Source of the DNA: Geminicoccaceae bacterium
GTDB taxonomy: Bacteria > Pseudomonadota > Alphaproteobacteria > Geminicoccales > Geminicoccaceae
Reading direction: 5' to 3'
Length of the DNA: 56,291 bases
NCBI GenBank assembly: GCA_028279345.1
Contig: JANQNY010000055.1
Span: forward strand, 1-56,291
The position numbers and the translations under genes were made by a program. Positions 35,719-44,501 of the stretch are shown one piece after another; positions within the stretch are counted from its first letter, which is position 1, and every line of letters begins with the position of its first letter. A model generated the notes under the pieces. The model saw nothing but the letters and a program-made list of their open reading frames with translations. It had not been told where the DNA came from and searched no databases.

Positions 35719-36096
35719 TTAGACCCTCATCCGCTTGGCGATGTCGACAGTCTGTTGCGGCTCGGGCAACTGGTGCAGGCCGAACCCGACACCACCGGGT
35801 GCCTTGCAGTTGCAGAAGCGACCGAAGCCGGCTTCTTCAGCAATCGATTCCTCAGCCTGGCCGCCGGCAGCGCGAACCTTTTCTATCGCCGACGTCAGGT
35901 CGGGCACCGAGAAGTAGACGTAGATTTGGGGCGTTGACCAATCACCATGGAGGCCTGCCTTGACGGTCGGGGTCTGCAGCCAGCCACCATCGGCCCCCAT
36001 GGCCGTGTAGGGCCAGCCGAATACGGCTCTGAAGAACGCTGCCGAGGCGGTTGGGTCGGTCGACCCTATCTCGAGGTAGGTCGGCGTCGCGTGCAC
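35719..36096 (-). CDS. VOC-family (glyoxalase/bleomycin-resistance fold) protein
   Basis: A 125-residue protein with paired beta-alpha-beta-beta-beta modules: YLEIGSTDPTASAAFFRAVFGWPY at the start and YFSVPDLTSAIEKVRAAGGQ in the second half. The GTG at 36096 follows a GGGAGAG SD. VOC proteins are small metal-dependent enzymes or binders and the substrate is unknown. It lies 71 nt downstream of an AraC-type regulator on the same strand, a pairing that suggests regulation by it. Confidence 0.88.
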   Translation of the reverse strand: MHATPTYLEIGSTDPTASAAFFRAVFGWPYTAMGADGGWLQTPTVKAGLHGDWSTPQIYVYFSVPDLTSAIEKVRAAGGQAEESIAEEAGFGRFCNCKAPGGVGFGLHQLPEPQQTVDIAKRMRV

Positions 36097-36167
36097 GTCG
36101 TCTCTCCCGGGTTGGCGTCGCCAACCGATGGCGCGACCGACATGCCTCGTCTTGAAGAAATCGGAAC

Positions 36168-37001
36168 TCAGTCGAGCAGGGGGCCGCGTTGGATCAAGGC
36201 GTCCGTGTGAACGTTGCGGCGCACTTCGGCGGGAGCGGCGCCCGCCAACGCCCCGAACTCACGGGTCATGTGGCTCTGATCGCTGTAACCCGCATCGGCA
36301 GCGATCAACGCCAAAGCCTCGCCCGACCCCGCAACGCGGCGGTAGGCCCTCGAAAACCGCGCCAGACGAGCCGCCGCCTTGGGTGCTAGCCCAACAGAGT
36401 CCCTGAAGCGGCTCGTGAAGTGCCGGTCGCTCCAGCCGATCTCTTGCGCGAGCATGTGGGTCGATGTCCGTCCTCCGCTGCTGGCCATGCGCCGCCAGGC
36501 CCAGTGGATTTCAGGTCGTGAGAGGCGTGGTCGATCGCAGAGGCGCGCTGCCAACAGGTGAAAGACGTCCATCAGGACATCTCGTGGATCACGCGCGTTC
36601 ACGGCACGATCGATCAGCGGCAACGAACCCCGCCCGAGGAGCTCGACAAGATCGACGATCCCGTCACGTTCCGAGAGTGATGTTCCGAACAGGTCTGTCG
36701 CGACCGGAGGCGGCAAGCGAACCTCGATGCAGGCGGCCGGATCTTCGCTGGCGACCTCACGCGGTTGCATGGCGAGGCCCGCGGCGAACGCCTGCAGGCT
36801 CTCGTCTGCTCGCGAAGGCGGTCCAACACGCCAAGAGGCACCGATACCGATGATCAAGACGACATCTGACGCCGCCGGCTCGATGCGTCGGTAGCGATTG
36901 CCGCTTTGCTTGACGAAGACGGTGACGGCGACGCCCGCTTGAACAAGGACAGCGGGATGGACCGGTTTGACGGCCGTCCAGATCGTCGACATGACGAACA
37001 T
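36168..37001 (-). CDS. AraC-family transcriptional regulator
   Basis: A 277-residue regulator with an N-terminal sensor part (cupin-like, GASWRVGPPSRADESLQAFAAGL) and a C-terminal double helix-turn-helix at about residues 170-270: MLAQEIGWSDRHFTSRFRDSVGLAPKAAARLARFSRA and ALIAADAGYSDQSHMTREFGALAG, of which the key motifs are SDRHFTSRF and GYSDQSHMTREF. It is upstream of the VOC gene on the same strand and probably controls it. Confidence 0.91.
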   Translation of the reverse strand: MFVMSTIWTAVKPVHPAVLVQAGVAVTVFVKQSGNRYRRIEPAASDVVLIIGIGASWRVGPPSRADESLQAFAAGLAMQPREVASEDPAACIEVRLPPPVATDLFGTSLSERDGIVDLVELLGRGSLPLIDRAVNARDPRDVLMDVFHLLAARLCDRPRLSRPEIHWAWRRMASSGGRTSTHMLAQEIGWSDRHFTSRFRDSVGLAPKAAARLARFSRAYRRVAGSGEALALIAADAGYSDQSHMTREFGALAGAAPAEVRRNVHTDALIQRGPLLD

Positions 37002-37106
37002 CTATCACGAGGTGCGGGTTTCGTGACGGCTGTCTTGCGATGCGCTTCCAGCCACTAAATCCGACCACACGGCGCCATTGGCGGCGAACAGCAGGTGCGG
37101 CCGCGA

Positions 37107-37715
37107 TTAGAACTCGATGCCAAACTGGCCCTTTACGCCCTCGCGGAAGGGGTGCTTGACGAGGGTCATCTCGGTGACGAGGTCGGCGGCTTCGATCAGC
37201 TCGGGCTTGGCGTTGCGGCCGGTGGCGACGACGTGCTGCATGTGTGGGCGCTGGGCGAGGTCCGCCAGCACCTGGGCGATCTCGAGATAGTCGTAGCGCA
37301 GCACGATGTTGAGCTCGTCGAGCACCACCAGGTGGTAGCTCGGATCGGCGAACATGGCCTTGGCCTCCTGCCAGGCTGCGCGCGCGGCCTCGACGTCCCG
37401 GGCCTTGTCCTGCGTCTCCCAGGTGAAGCCTTCGCCCATGACCTTGATGGTGACGAGGTCCGGAAAGCGCTCGAGCAGTCGCCGCTCGCCCGTGTCGCGG
37501 CGGCCCTTGACGAATTGGACGACGCCCACCTTGAGGCCGTGGCCGAGGGTGCGCATGACGAGGCCCCAGGCGGCCGTGCTCTTGCCCTTGCCGGTGCCCG
37601 TGTGGACCACGAGCAGGCCCTTCTCCTTTGTTTTCGTCGCGTAGAGCTTGTCTTTGACGTCCTTGATCCGCGCCTTCTTCTCCGCATGGGCGCGGGCATC
37701 GTCGTCGATCGTCAT
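37107..37715 (-). CDS. cobO: Cob(I)yrinic acid a,c-diamide adenosyltransferase CobO
   Basis: A 202-residue ATP:corrinoid adenosyltransferase of the CobA/CobO type. It has the P-loop GTGKGKSTAAWG at about residues 40-51, FVKGRRDTGER, the Walker B-like LVVLDELNIVLRYDYL and a C-terminal HPFREGVKGQFGIEF, which is characteristic of this family. It attaches the adenosyl group in cobalamin synthesis. The gene is 26 nt after the HlyD-like gene on the same strand, and cobN lies further upstream, so the whole block may be one transcript. Confidence 0.95.
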   Translation of the reverse strand: MTIDDDARAHAEKKARIKDVKDKLYATKTKEKGLLVVHTGTGKGKSTAAWGLVMRTLGHGLKVGVVQFVKGRRDTGERRLLERFPDLVTIKVMGEGFTWETQDKARDVEAARAAWQEAKAMFADPSYHLVVLDELNIVLRYDYLEIAQVLADLAQRPHMQHVVATGRNAKPELIEAADLVTEMTLVKHPFREGVKGQFGIEF

Positions 37716-37741
37716 GCGTCTTCCTTCGCTCCCTTGGCGGC

Positions 37742-38974
37742 TCAGTGGCCGGAGAAGACCAAGACCTGCACCGGCAGGAACAGGGCCTGGATGCGCAACA
37801 GCAGCGCGTGCACGAGGCCCACCGCGTCGACCATGTGCAGATAGAGCCAGCTCAGTGTCGACAGGTTCTCGTCGTGCAGACGGTCGTGGTTGTTGGTGTA
37901 CGCGTTGGCGATGCACTTGCTGCCGGGGGGAATGTTGTCGGCCGTCCCGGCATAGAGCGGCTGGAGGCTCGCCATCACGGTGCCGGGCACGGCGCGCTCG
38001 GCGAGGTCGAGGAGCTGGTCGGTCGGCCGGAACTGGCCGGCCGGTATCACCTCCTGCACGTCCGTGACGACCATCGCTATGACGGTGAAGGGTCTCGATA
38101 GGCAAGTCAGTTCGGCGAGCATGCCTGGGTGGAGGACCTGTGTCGCGAGCTGGCCGAAGCCCGCCTGAAAGCGCCCGCGCTCGACGCCGGTCGGGATCAG
38201 GATCCCGGCCGGGCGGAGAATGGCGCTCACCAGATCGCCGGGCTGTAGGGCGAACTGCTCGACACGACCGTCGATCAGCGCCCTGATGGTAGTCTTGTCG
38301 AGCTCGACCTCGGCCTGCTCAAGTGCTGCTTCGGCGGACTCCATCTGTGCGGGTAGCAGCGTCGAGAGCCTGGTCTCGAAGACCTTCCGATTGGCGATCG
38401 CCGCGTCGACCCCGCCCTCGCGGCTCTCGACCAGCCGCCGCGCCTGCTCGATCTCACGCTCGCTGACCGCGTCGGGGTTGCGTTCGAAGATCTCCAGGCG
38501 CCGCTGCAACTCGTCGTTTGCTTGGGCCAGCTGGCCCTGGGCCTGCGTAACCATGCCCTCGGCATTGGCGAGTTCCCACTCGGCGACCGCGCGCGCCGCT
38601 TCGACCTCCGCTACGGCCCCGCGGGCGGTGATGACGGCTGCCTGCTGGCTCGAATCGTCCAACTGAAAGATGATGTCGCCGGCCTCGACCTCGTCGCCGT
38701 TCGCGACGAAGACGTCCGTCACGCGGCCCGCGGCCTCGGGCAGAATCGTCACGGTCCGGAAGAGCGACGTCACATGGGTCGTGGACGGGTGATAGTAGAA
38801 GATCAGCGTGATCAGCGAGACCGTCAGCAAGACACAAGCGGTGATGCCCCAGCGCAGCTCGTACCAGACCGAGAACAGCGTGATTTCGCGGCCGATGCGC
38901 TTGCCTTGCATGTAGCGACGGTAGAGGTAGTCCGGGAAGACGGTCAGTAGTGAGCAGAACAGCAACTCAAGCAT
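37742..38974 (-). CDS. HlyD-family membrane fusion protein (YibH/YiaV type)
   Basis: A 410-residue protein anchored by an N-terminal helix, starting MLELLFCSLLTVFPDYLYRR and continuing into REITLFSVWYELRWGITACVLL, a start typical of the YibH/YiaV group. A barrel/lipoyl half motif PEAAGRVTDVFVANGDEV, a long coiled coil (about residues 110-225) and the returning barrel RALIDGRVEQFALQPGDLV follow. It overlaps the small membrane protein gene before it by 8 bp. This group normally pairs with a DUF3302 protein; its transported substrate is not known. Its position next to cobO is unusual. Confidence 0.88.
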   Translation of the reverse strand: MLELLFCSLLTVFPDYLYRRYMQGKRIGREITLFSVWYELRWGITACVLLTVSLITLIFYYHPSTTHVTSLFRTVTILPEAAGRVTDVFVANGDEVEAGDIIFQLDDSSQQAAVITARGAVAEVEAARAVAEWELANAEGMVTQAQGQLAQANDELQRRLEIFERNPDAVSEREIEQARRLVESREGGVDAAIANRKVFETRLSTLLPAQMESAEAALEQAEVELDKTTIRALIDGRVEQFALQPGDLVSAILRPAGILIPTGVERGRFQAGFGQLATQVLHPGMLAELTCLSRPFTVIAMVVTDVQEVIPAGQFRPTDQLLDLAERAVPGTVMASLQPLYAGTADNIPPGSKCIANAYTNNHDRLHDENLSTLSWLYLHMVDAVGLVHALLLRIQALFLPVQVLVFSGH

Positions 38975-39326
38975 TGTCGTTTTGCTCGCCGCCTGTCTGC
39001 CGCTCCAATGAGCGTGCGATGGAATTAAGTGGTGTGGCGAAATCTGGAACATTGACCGCAGCGAGCAGCAGGGCGGCAATCCAGTAGATGTTGTTGTGGG
39101 TGATCAGGGCAATCAGGCCGAGAATTGCGATGACCAGGAACTGATTGCTGTGCGCGCGATGGGCCATTCGCTCGGGCAACGAATGCAATTGCAGGTAGAG
39201 ATTGCCCACGACGAGCACGAGCAGGACGACGAAGATCACGACGGCAACGAACAGCGGGTCTGAATGAGGTCCGGCGATGTAGAACGGAATATGATCAGGC
39301 GCCAGTGAATGCGTGCCTTCGTTCAT
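38967..39326 (-). CDS. Small inner-membrane partner of the HlyD protein (DUF3302/YiaW-like)
   Basis: A 119-residue protein with two clear membrane segments (FVAVVIFVVLLVLVVGNLYL and FLVIAILGLIALITHNNIYW region) and polar ends. Its last codons overlap the HlyD-family start by 8 bp, so the two are translationally coupled. In other bacteria the YibH/YiaV type is paired with a small DUF3302 membrane protein; this gene holds the same place, but I assign it by context and topology rather than by a certain motif. Start ATG at 39326. Confidence 0.7.
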   Translation of the reverse strand: MNEGTHSLAPDHIPFYIAGPHSDPLFVAVVIFVVLLVLVVGNLYLQLHSLPERMAHRAHSNQFLVIAILGLIALITHNNIYWIAALLLAAVNVPDFATPLNSIARSLERQTGGEQNDNA

Positions 39327-39431
39327 GTCTATGGCCCCCGAGATCGACGCAACCGCTTGGCCGCGGCAGAAAAGCATAGCGTGGCTGCCGTTGCGCGCCA
39401 GTTTCAAGTGAATAAGACGTTCCGCAACAGT

Positions 39432-39911
39432 TCAGCCGGTCGCCATCAGCGACGTGCCGGCGCTAGCTTCGAGTTGGGTGATGATAGGCGCGTGCCGCGC
39501 GCATGAGATGACGTGCAGGACCGGGGGCGCGACGGCGCCCACCTTGAAAGCAAGCACCAGATCGAAGACGGCGAGCTGGCTTTCGGACGTCCGCGACAGG
39601 TCGCTGAGCAGCGCCTTTACTGCCTGCGGCGCCTTGGTCACCAGCGCCAGGACGTTCGCCAGCCGACGGCCGCTGTTCACCGCATCGAACTGCGCGCGGG
39701 CGCGGAACAGCTTGAAGGCGACCGCGCCATGGCTCGGCATGGCGTTGCGCAGCGTCTTGACCTCGACGAGGAAGTCCTCGCCGGCGGCGGTCGTGACCCG
39801 AAAGTCGGGAGTCTTGCCAAGCTTGCGGCGCTTGAGCGGGAAGCGGTCGGGTGCGTAGCCTCGATCGCGAAGCCACTGCTCGACCAAGGCCTCGGCATCG
39901 CGACCGTGCAC
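39432..39911 (-). CDS. Putative PD-(D/E)XK-fold protein coupled to cobN
   Basis: A 159-residue protein whose first half carries the layout of the PD-(D/E)XK nuclease fold: an early helix Glu (AEALVEQWL), then TPDFRV at about residues 35-40 and DFLVEVKTL with the ExK pair at about 49-51, followed by a helix KLFRARAQFDAV. The GTG at 39911 sits 2 nt after the cobN stop with GAGGG as SD, so it is co-translated with cobN. Nucleases with this motif include restriction and repair enzymes; I infer fold, not function. No methylase or helicase is near. Confidence 0.65.
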   Translation of the reverse strand: MHGRDAEALVEQWLRDRGYAPDRFPLKRRKLGKTPDFRVTTAAGEDFLVEVKTLRNAMPSHGAVAFKLFRARAQFDAVNSGRRLANVLALVTKAPQAVKALLSDLSRTSESQLAVFDLVLAFKVGAVAPPVLHVISCARHAPIITQLEASAGTSLMATG

Positions 39912-39913
39912 GT

Positions 39914-42900
39914 TCAGCCCTCGAGACCGACGAGATTTCGTCGTGGGTGCCAGAGGCCGCGCTGGATGGCCTCGGCGAATCGCTGGCGGATTTCCGCGAG
40001 CGCGTCCGGATTGGTCCGCTCGAGGAAGCCCCGAACGTCCGGGTCCTCTAGATAGGCGTCCCAGAGCGCGTCGAAGTGATGATCGCCCACACGCCTGGTC
40101 GTAGCGGCGAAGGCGAAGAGATAGTCGACCGTGGCCGCGATCTCGAAGGCGCCCTTGTAGCCGTGCCGCATGACGCCCTGGAGCCATTTGGGGTTGGTCG
40201 CGCGCCCGCGTACCACGAGGCTCAACTCCTCCTCCAGGCGGCGGATGCGCAGATGCTCGGGCCGGCTGTGGTCGTTGTGGAAGACCACCGGATCCTGGCC
40301 TCGGAGGTGGCGCACGCTGGCGGCAAGCCCGCCCTCGAACTGGTAGTAGTCGTCGCTGTCGAGCAGGTCGTGCTCACGGTTGTCCTGGTTGTGGAGGACC
40401 AGCTCGACTCCCTCGAGCCGACGCGTCAACGGCTCGGCGGCATCCGCTACCGGCTCCGTGTCACCGCCATAGGCCCAGCCGCCCCAGGCGAGGAAGGCAC
40501 GCGCCAGATCACCGTCGTCGACCCACCCACCCTCGTCGATCAGCGCCTGCAGACCCGCGCCGTAGGCACCCGGCTTGGCACCGAAGACGCGCCACGTGGC
40601 CTCGCGAAAAGCTGCCTCGGCGCTGCGCCCCTCGCGTTCGAGCGCCTCCGCTTCGGCGTGGGCGCGCGCAGCGAGTGGGTTGAGGTTAGCGGGCTCGTCG
40701 AGCCGTGCGACGGCCTGGACGGCGCTGTCGATGAGCGCGAGCTGCTGCGGGAAGGCGTCCCTGAAGAACCCTGAGACGCGTAGCGTGACGTCTACTCGGG
40801 GGCGGCCAAGCTGGTCCAGCGGCAGGATCTCGGTGCCGACGACCCGGTGCGAACTCGCATCCCAGCGTGGCCGCACACCGAGAAGCGCCAACGCTTGCGC
40901 CACATCGTCGCCGCCGGTGCGCATGTTGGCGGTTCCCCAGGCCGAAAGCGCCACCTGCCGGGGCCAGTTGCCCTCTTCCTGGACGAAGCGCTCGACCACG
41001 GCTTGGGCCGAGCGCCAGCCGAGCTGCCAAGCCGCCGGTGTGGGCACGGCGCGGTTGTCGACGGCGTAGAAGTTGCGGCCGGTGGGGAGCACGTCTGGCC
41101 GCCCGCGGGTTGGCGCACCGCTCGGTCCCGGCCGGACGAAGCGACCGGCCAAGCCGCGGAGCAGTGCCGCGCGCTCCGCGTCGCCGGCGGCGTCGAGGCG
41201 CGGCGCGAGATCGGATTCGATCGCCTCGAGCACGGCGCGCGTGGCGGTCCAATGCGCCGGACAACCCCCATCTCGGAGGAGGGCGTCGACGAGCAATTCC
41301 AGGCGCTCGACGGCATCGCCGACGCTACGCCACGGCCCCGCCCCGAGCGCTTCGAGCAATTCGGGCCTGGGGCCCGCATAGGCGTCGGCGAAGTTGTGGG
41401 CGAGCGGGTCGAAGCCGAGACCCAAGTCCTCGGCGAGAGCGCGCAACAGCGATCGTTCGCCGGCATCGGCGCCACGATCGGTGCGGACCAGCGCCGCCAG
41501 GAGTCCGCGCCGCAGATCACCGTCGGGCGTGCTGCCGAGCACGTGGAGTCCATCCCGGATCTGCAGTTCCTTGAGCTCGCAGAGATGGTTGTCGAGCGCC
41601 ACCAGTCGTGCGCCCGCGTCCGCCTCTGCGCCCAGGCCGAGGTCCTGATCAAGGCCCAGCCGCTCGGTCGTCCGCACGATTTCCTGCTGCAGGAAGGCGG
41701 CGCGGCGACCGTCCAGCCCGCTCGCCTGGTAGTACTCGTCGACCAACTGCTCCAGCTCGGCATAGACACCGTGCGCCTCGGCGCGCGCCAAGGGTGGGGT
41801 CAGATGGTCGATGATGACGGCCGCCGTTCGGCGCTTGGCTTGGGTGCCTTCGCCGGGGTCGTTGACGATGAAGGGATAGAGATGGGGCAGGGGGCCAAGT
41901 ACGGCCTCGGGCCAGCAGCGCTCGGAAAGGGCGGTCGCCTTGCCCGGCAGCCATTCGAGATTGCCGTGCTTGCCCAGATGCACGACCGCATGCGCGCCGA
42001 AGACGCGGCGCAGCCAGACATAGAAGGCGAGATAGCCATGTGGTGGCACAAGGTCCGGGCAGTGATAGGTCGCCACCGGATCGATGTGGTAACCGCGGCT
42101 CGGCTGGATCCCGACGACGACATTGCCGAGCGGCAGGAGACCGAGGGCGAAGCCGTCGCCCGAGATGTGCGGGTCGGCCTCGGGTGCGCCCCAGCGCTCG
42201 GTGACGGCTGTGCGCAAGCTCATCGGCAGCTCGGCGAACGCGGCCCGATAGTCGTCGAGCGCCAGCCGGACGCGCACCTGCTGGTTCTCCCGGTCCGCGA
42301 GCGCGTTCGTGGGCCCCGCGCGGAGCGCCGCGATGAGTGTCGCGCCATCGCCGGGCGCGCTTTCGACCATGTAGCCGGCGTCCTCGAGCCAGCTCAGCAC
42401 AGCGGCGGCGCTCGCAGGTGTGTCGAGACCCACGCCGTTCGCCAGCCGGCCGTCCTTGTTCGGGTAGTTGGGGAGGATGATCGCGACCCGGCGCTCGGCC
42501 GCGGGTGTCCGCTGCAGGCTACTCCAGGCGGCGGCGAGCTTCGCGACCCAAGCACAGCGGTCGAGTGCGGCGGCATGCCTCGCGAGCGGGGCTTGGACCG
42601 TCTGGTCCACCTCGGCCGTCTCGCGGAAGGCGATGGCGCGGCCGTAGAGCCGGCCATCGATCTCCGGCAGCGTCACCTGCATCGCGAGATCACGTGGCCC
42701 CAGGCCGCGCATGGAATCTTGCCACGACTGAAACGGCTGTGAGGCGAGCGTCGCCTGCAGGACCGGGCGCTCGCCTGCATCGAGCAAGGTGGTGCCGCCG
42801 CCTAAGGCGAAGCCCGTCAGATTGACGATGACACCGAACGGTCGTTCGGCGAGCTGCGCTTCGACGATCGCCGCCGCTTGGCGGTCCTTGAGGCTCGTCG

Positions 42901-43576
42901 CCCAGATTGCGCGCACGCCCAGGCCCTGCGCTTCCAGCGCTTCCGCCAGAGCGTCGATGGGCTCCAAATTGCCGGCCTGGATGAGTGCGCGGTAGAAGAT
43001 GAGCGCGGCGTTGGGACCGGCCGCTGTCGTCGTATCGCAATGAACACCCGCGTGGAGGAGCGGCACGGGCTCGCGCCAAGAACTCTGACCGCACGTGTAG
43101 TGCTCGGCGAGCCAGCCCAGGAGGCTCTTCGCGTTGTCGATGCCCCCGTGGACCAGGTAGAGCCAGAGCCGCCGCTGGATCGCCGGTGCTACGGTCGACC
43201 AGCCGGCAAGGTCCTCGTCTGCGCGGTCGTCGCCGGGCAGGAGCGCGAGCCCTACGCCGCGCGCTCGGCATGCCTCGGCCAAGCGCTCGACGCCGTAGGG
43301 CCAATAGGCGCGTCCGCCCAGGAGGCGGACGACGACGCAACGCGCGCGCGAGACCATGCGCTCGGCATAGAGATCGACCGAGAAGGGATGCTGCAGCTTC
43401 AGCAGGTTCGCCACCCGGAGCGTGGGCGCCGTCGCACCCAACGCCCGGTGCGCGGCGGCCATCACGGCGAGCTCGGTCTCGGCGGTCGACAGGAACAAGA
43501 TGTCCGCCGGCGTCTGCAGGAGGTCGACCGGCTCGCCCGTGTCAGCCTCGACCGCCTGCGCGTTCAACAGATGCAA
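39914..43576 (-). CDS. cobN: Cobaltochelatase subunit CobN
   Basis: The 1220-residue large subunit of the ATP-dependent aerobic cobaltochelatase, which inserts cobalt into hydrogenobyrinic acid a,c-diamide with CobS and CobT. The N terminus HLLNAQAV, central blocks NYPNKDGRLANGVGLDTP, HLGKHGNLEWLPGKATAL and GRNFYAVDNRAVPT, and the C-terminal HGYKGAFEIAATVDYLFAF are typical CobN/BchH-family motifs. I chose the TTG at 43576 because GGAGGATATTC precedes it and CobN proteins begin at this HLL block. cobS and cobT are not in the window. No cobalamin riboswitch is recognised upstream. Confidence 0.96.
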   Translation of the reverse strand: MHLLNAQAVEADTGEPVDLLQTPADILFLSTAETELAVMAAAHRALGATAPTLRVANLLKLQHPFSVDLYAERMVSRARCVVVRLLGGRAYWPYGVERLAEACRARGVGLALLPGDDRADEDLAGWSTVAPAIQRRLWLYLVHGGIDNAKSLLGWLAEHYTCGQSSWREPVPLLHAGVHCDTTTAAGPNAALIFYRALIQAGNLEPIDALAEALEAQGLGVRAIWATSLKDRQAAAIVEAQLAERPFGVIVNLTGFALGGGTTLLDAGERPVLQATLASQPFQSWQDSMRGLGPRDLAMQVTLPEIDGRLYGRAIAFRETAEVDQTVQAPLARHAAALDRCAWVAKLAAAWSSLQRTPAAERRVAIILPNYPNKDGRLANGVGLDTPASAAAVLSWLEDAGYMVESAPGDGATLIAALRAGPTNALADRENQQVRVRLALDDYRAAFAELPMSLRTAVTERWGAPEADPHISGDGFALGLLPLGNVVVGIQPSRGYHIDPVATYHCPDLVPPHGYLAFYVWLRRVFGAHAVVHLGKHGNLEWLPGKATALSERCWPEAVLGPLPHLYPFIVNDPGEGTQAKRRTAAVIIDHLTPPLARAEAHGVYAELEQLVDEYYQASGLDGRRAAFLQQEIVRTTERLGLDQDLGLGAEADAGARLVALDNHLCELKELQIRDGLHVLGSTPDGDLRRGLLAALVRTDRGADAGERSLLRALAEDLGLGFDPLAHNFADAYAGPRPELLEALGAGPWRSVGDAVERLELLVDALLRDGGCPAHWTATRAVLEAIESDLAPRLDAAGDAERAALLRGLAGRFVRPGPSGAPTRGRPDVLPTGRNFYAVDNRAVPTPAAWQLGWRSAQAVVERFVQEEGNWPRQVALSAWGTANMRTGGDDVAQALALLGVRPRWDASSHRVVGTEILPLDQLGRPRVDVTLRVSGFFRDAFPQQLALIDSAVQAVARLDEPANLNPLAARAHAEAEALEREGRSAEAAFREATWRVFGAKPGAYGAGLQALIDEGGWVDDGDLARAFLAWGGWAYGGDTEPVADAAEPLTRRLEGVELVLHNQDNREHDLLDSDDYYQFEGGLAASVRHLRGQDPVVFHNDHSRPEHLRIRRLEEELSLVVRGRATNPKWLQGVMRHGYKGAFEIAATVDYLFAFAATTRRVGDHHFDALWDAYLEDPDVRGFLERTNPDALAEIRQRFAEAIQRGLWHPRRNLVGLEG

Positions 43577-43885
43577 GAATATCCTCCGGCTGCGTCTCGG
43601 CTCGCTTCCGCCCACCGCGGCCGGACGATGTCCTCAACGACGCTGGCAATGGATAGAGGCGGACTGCCCCGGTGGCGAGCCTGCACACCGAGTACCAAGC
43701 CTGACCGGTTTGCAGATCTACTGCCGACGCCGAGCAAGTGGACGTGCCCGCCGTTGGTCGAGATGATGGCGCGCGGCGCGAAACCGGCGGCCTCCGATTT
43801 GTCGCGCGAAGCCCCAGCGTGAGGAACCCTCGATTGAGCCCGACAGCTTGCGCCCGAGACAGCGGCGTAGTCGTGGAGAAATCCT
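43577..43885. other. Divergent intergenic region between cobN and the HEPN-like gene (309 bp)
   Basis: This gap holds the starts of two divergent genes and must contain their promoters. I searched the cobN-facing strand for the conserved B12-box and GCCACTG elements of cobalamin riboswitches and found no convincing match. A minus-strand open frame through the region (43564-43992) has no SD and no recognisable protein content. The base composition changes toward lower GC near the HEPN-like gene. Confidence 0.5.
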
Positions 43886-44440
43886 ATGGTGAATAGCGAC
43901 GAGGCGATGGCAAGAGCCATGCGAAACCACTTCGAAGCGATGCTCCCCGAGTCTCTGGCTCGGTCCAAGGACATCATGGTCCAAGCAGTCATACCAGGGC
44001 ATTGGTTCGCTTCGGCAGCATCTGAGTGCTATCAGATGCATGTGGCAGGTTATTTCTATGGATCCATTTCCGCGGCTCAGGCTTATCTCGAAGCTCTATC
44101 GAGATTTCTCCTTGATCATCATCGCAAGCGGGTGCCCAAAGATATCAAAATGCGCTGGGGCAAGCTTGTCGAGTACACGATCATTTCGGACCTGTCGGCC
44201 GCGGCTGCCACGAAGGCCTTCGAGTCACGTAATGATTTTCATCATCTCAACAAAGAAATCCCACAAGATTATTCTCAGCTCCAGCTTATCTCCAAAGAGT
44301 GCGTAAATGCCCTATTCAAGATCGAGACGGAGATATTCGCGTACACATTCGAGGGTGGTCGAATCAAGCCCGAGAAGCCCGAGTATTGGCCGCGTGTGGA
44401 TGGCGATAAGATCTCTTGCTTCTTGCGTTCTAAGATTTGA
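43886..44440 (+). CDS. HEPN-like protein in a lower-GC patch
   Basis: A 184-residue, largely helical protein. The GYFYGSISAAQAYLEALSRFLL helix and the later SRNDFHHLNKE resemble the HEPN fold, with RNDFHH giving the R-x4-H ribonuclease-type motif, followed by a closing helix VNALFKIETEIFAY. A GGAG SD precedes the ATG at 43886. The gene is visibly poorer in GC than its neighbours and stands alone on the plus strand among minus-strand tetrapyrrole genes, so recent acquisition is likely. HEPN proteins are often toxins or defence RNases; no antitoxin or nucleotidyltransferase partner is visible. Confidence 0.62.
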   Translation: MVNSDEAMARAMRNHFEAMLPESLARSKDIMVQAVIPGHWFASAASECYQMHVAGYFYGSISAAQAYLEALSRFLLDHHRKRVPKDIKMRWGKLVEYTIISDLSAAAATKAFESRNDFHHLNKEIPQDYSQLQLISKECVNALFKIETEIFAYTFEGGRIKPEKPEYWPRVDGDKISCFLRSKI

Positions 44441-44501
44441 CTTATCCTCAGCGCCTGAATGACCCGAATCCATGCTGCTCGGCAGGACACCTTTGGCCAC
44501 C

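Noticed and set aside
43577..43760. Cobalamin riboswitch upstream of cobN
   Set aside because: Looked for the B12 box and the GCCACTG element on the cobN strand; only partial, non-ordered resemblances were seen. A covariance-model search would decide.
43564..43992. 142-codon minus-strand frame between cobN and the HEPN-like gene
   Set aside because: It overlaps the starts of both genes, lacks an SD and shows no protein-like features.
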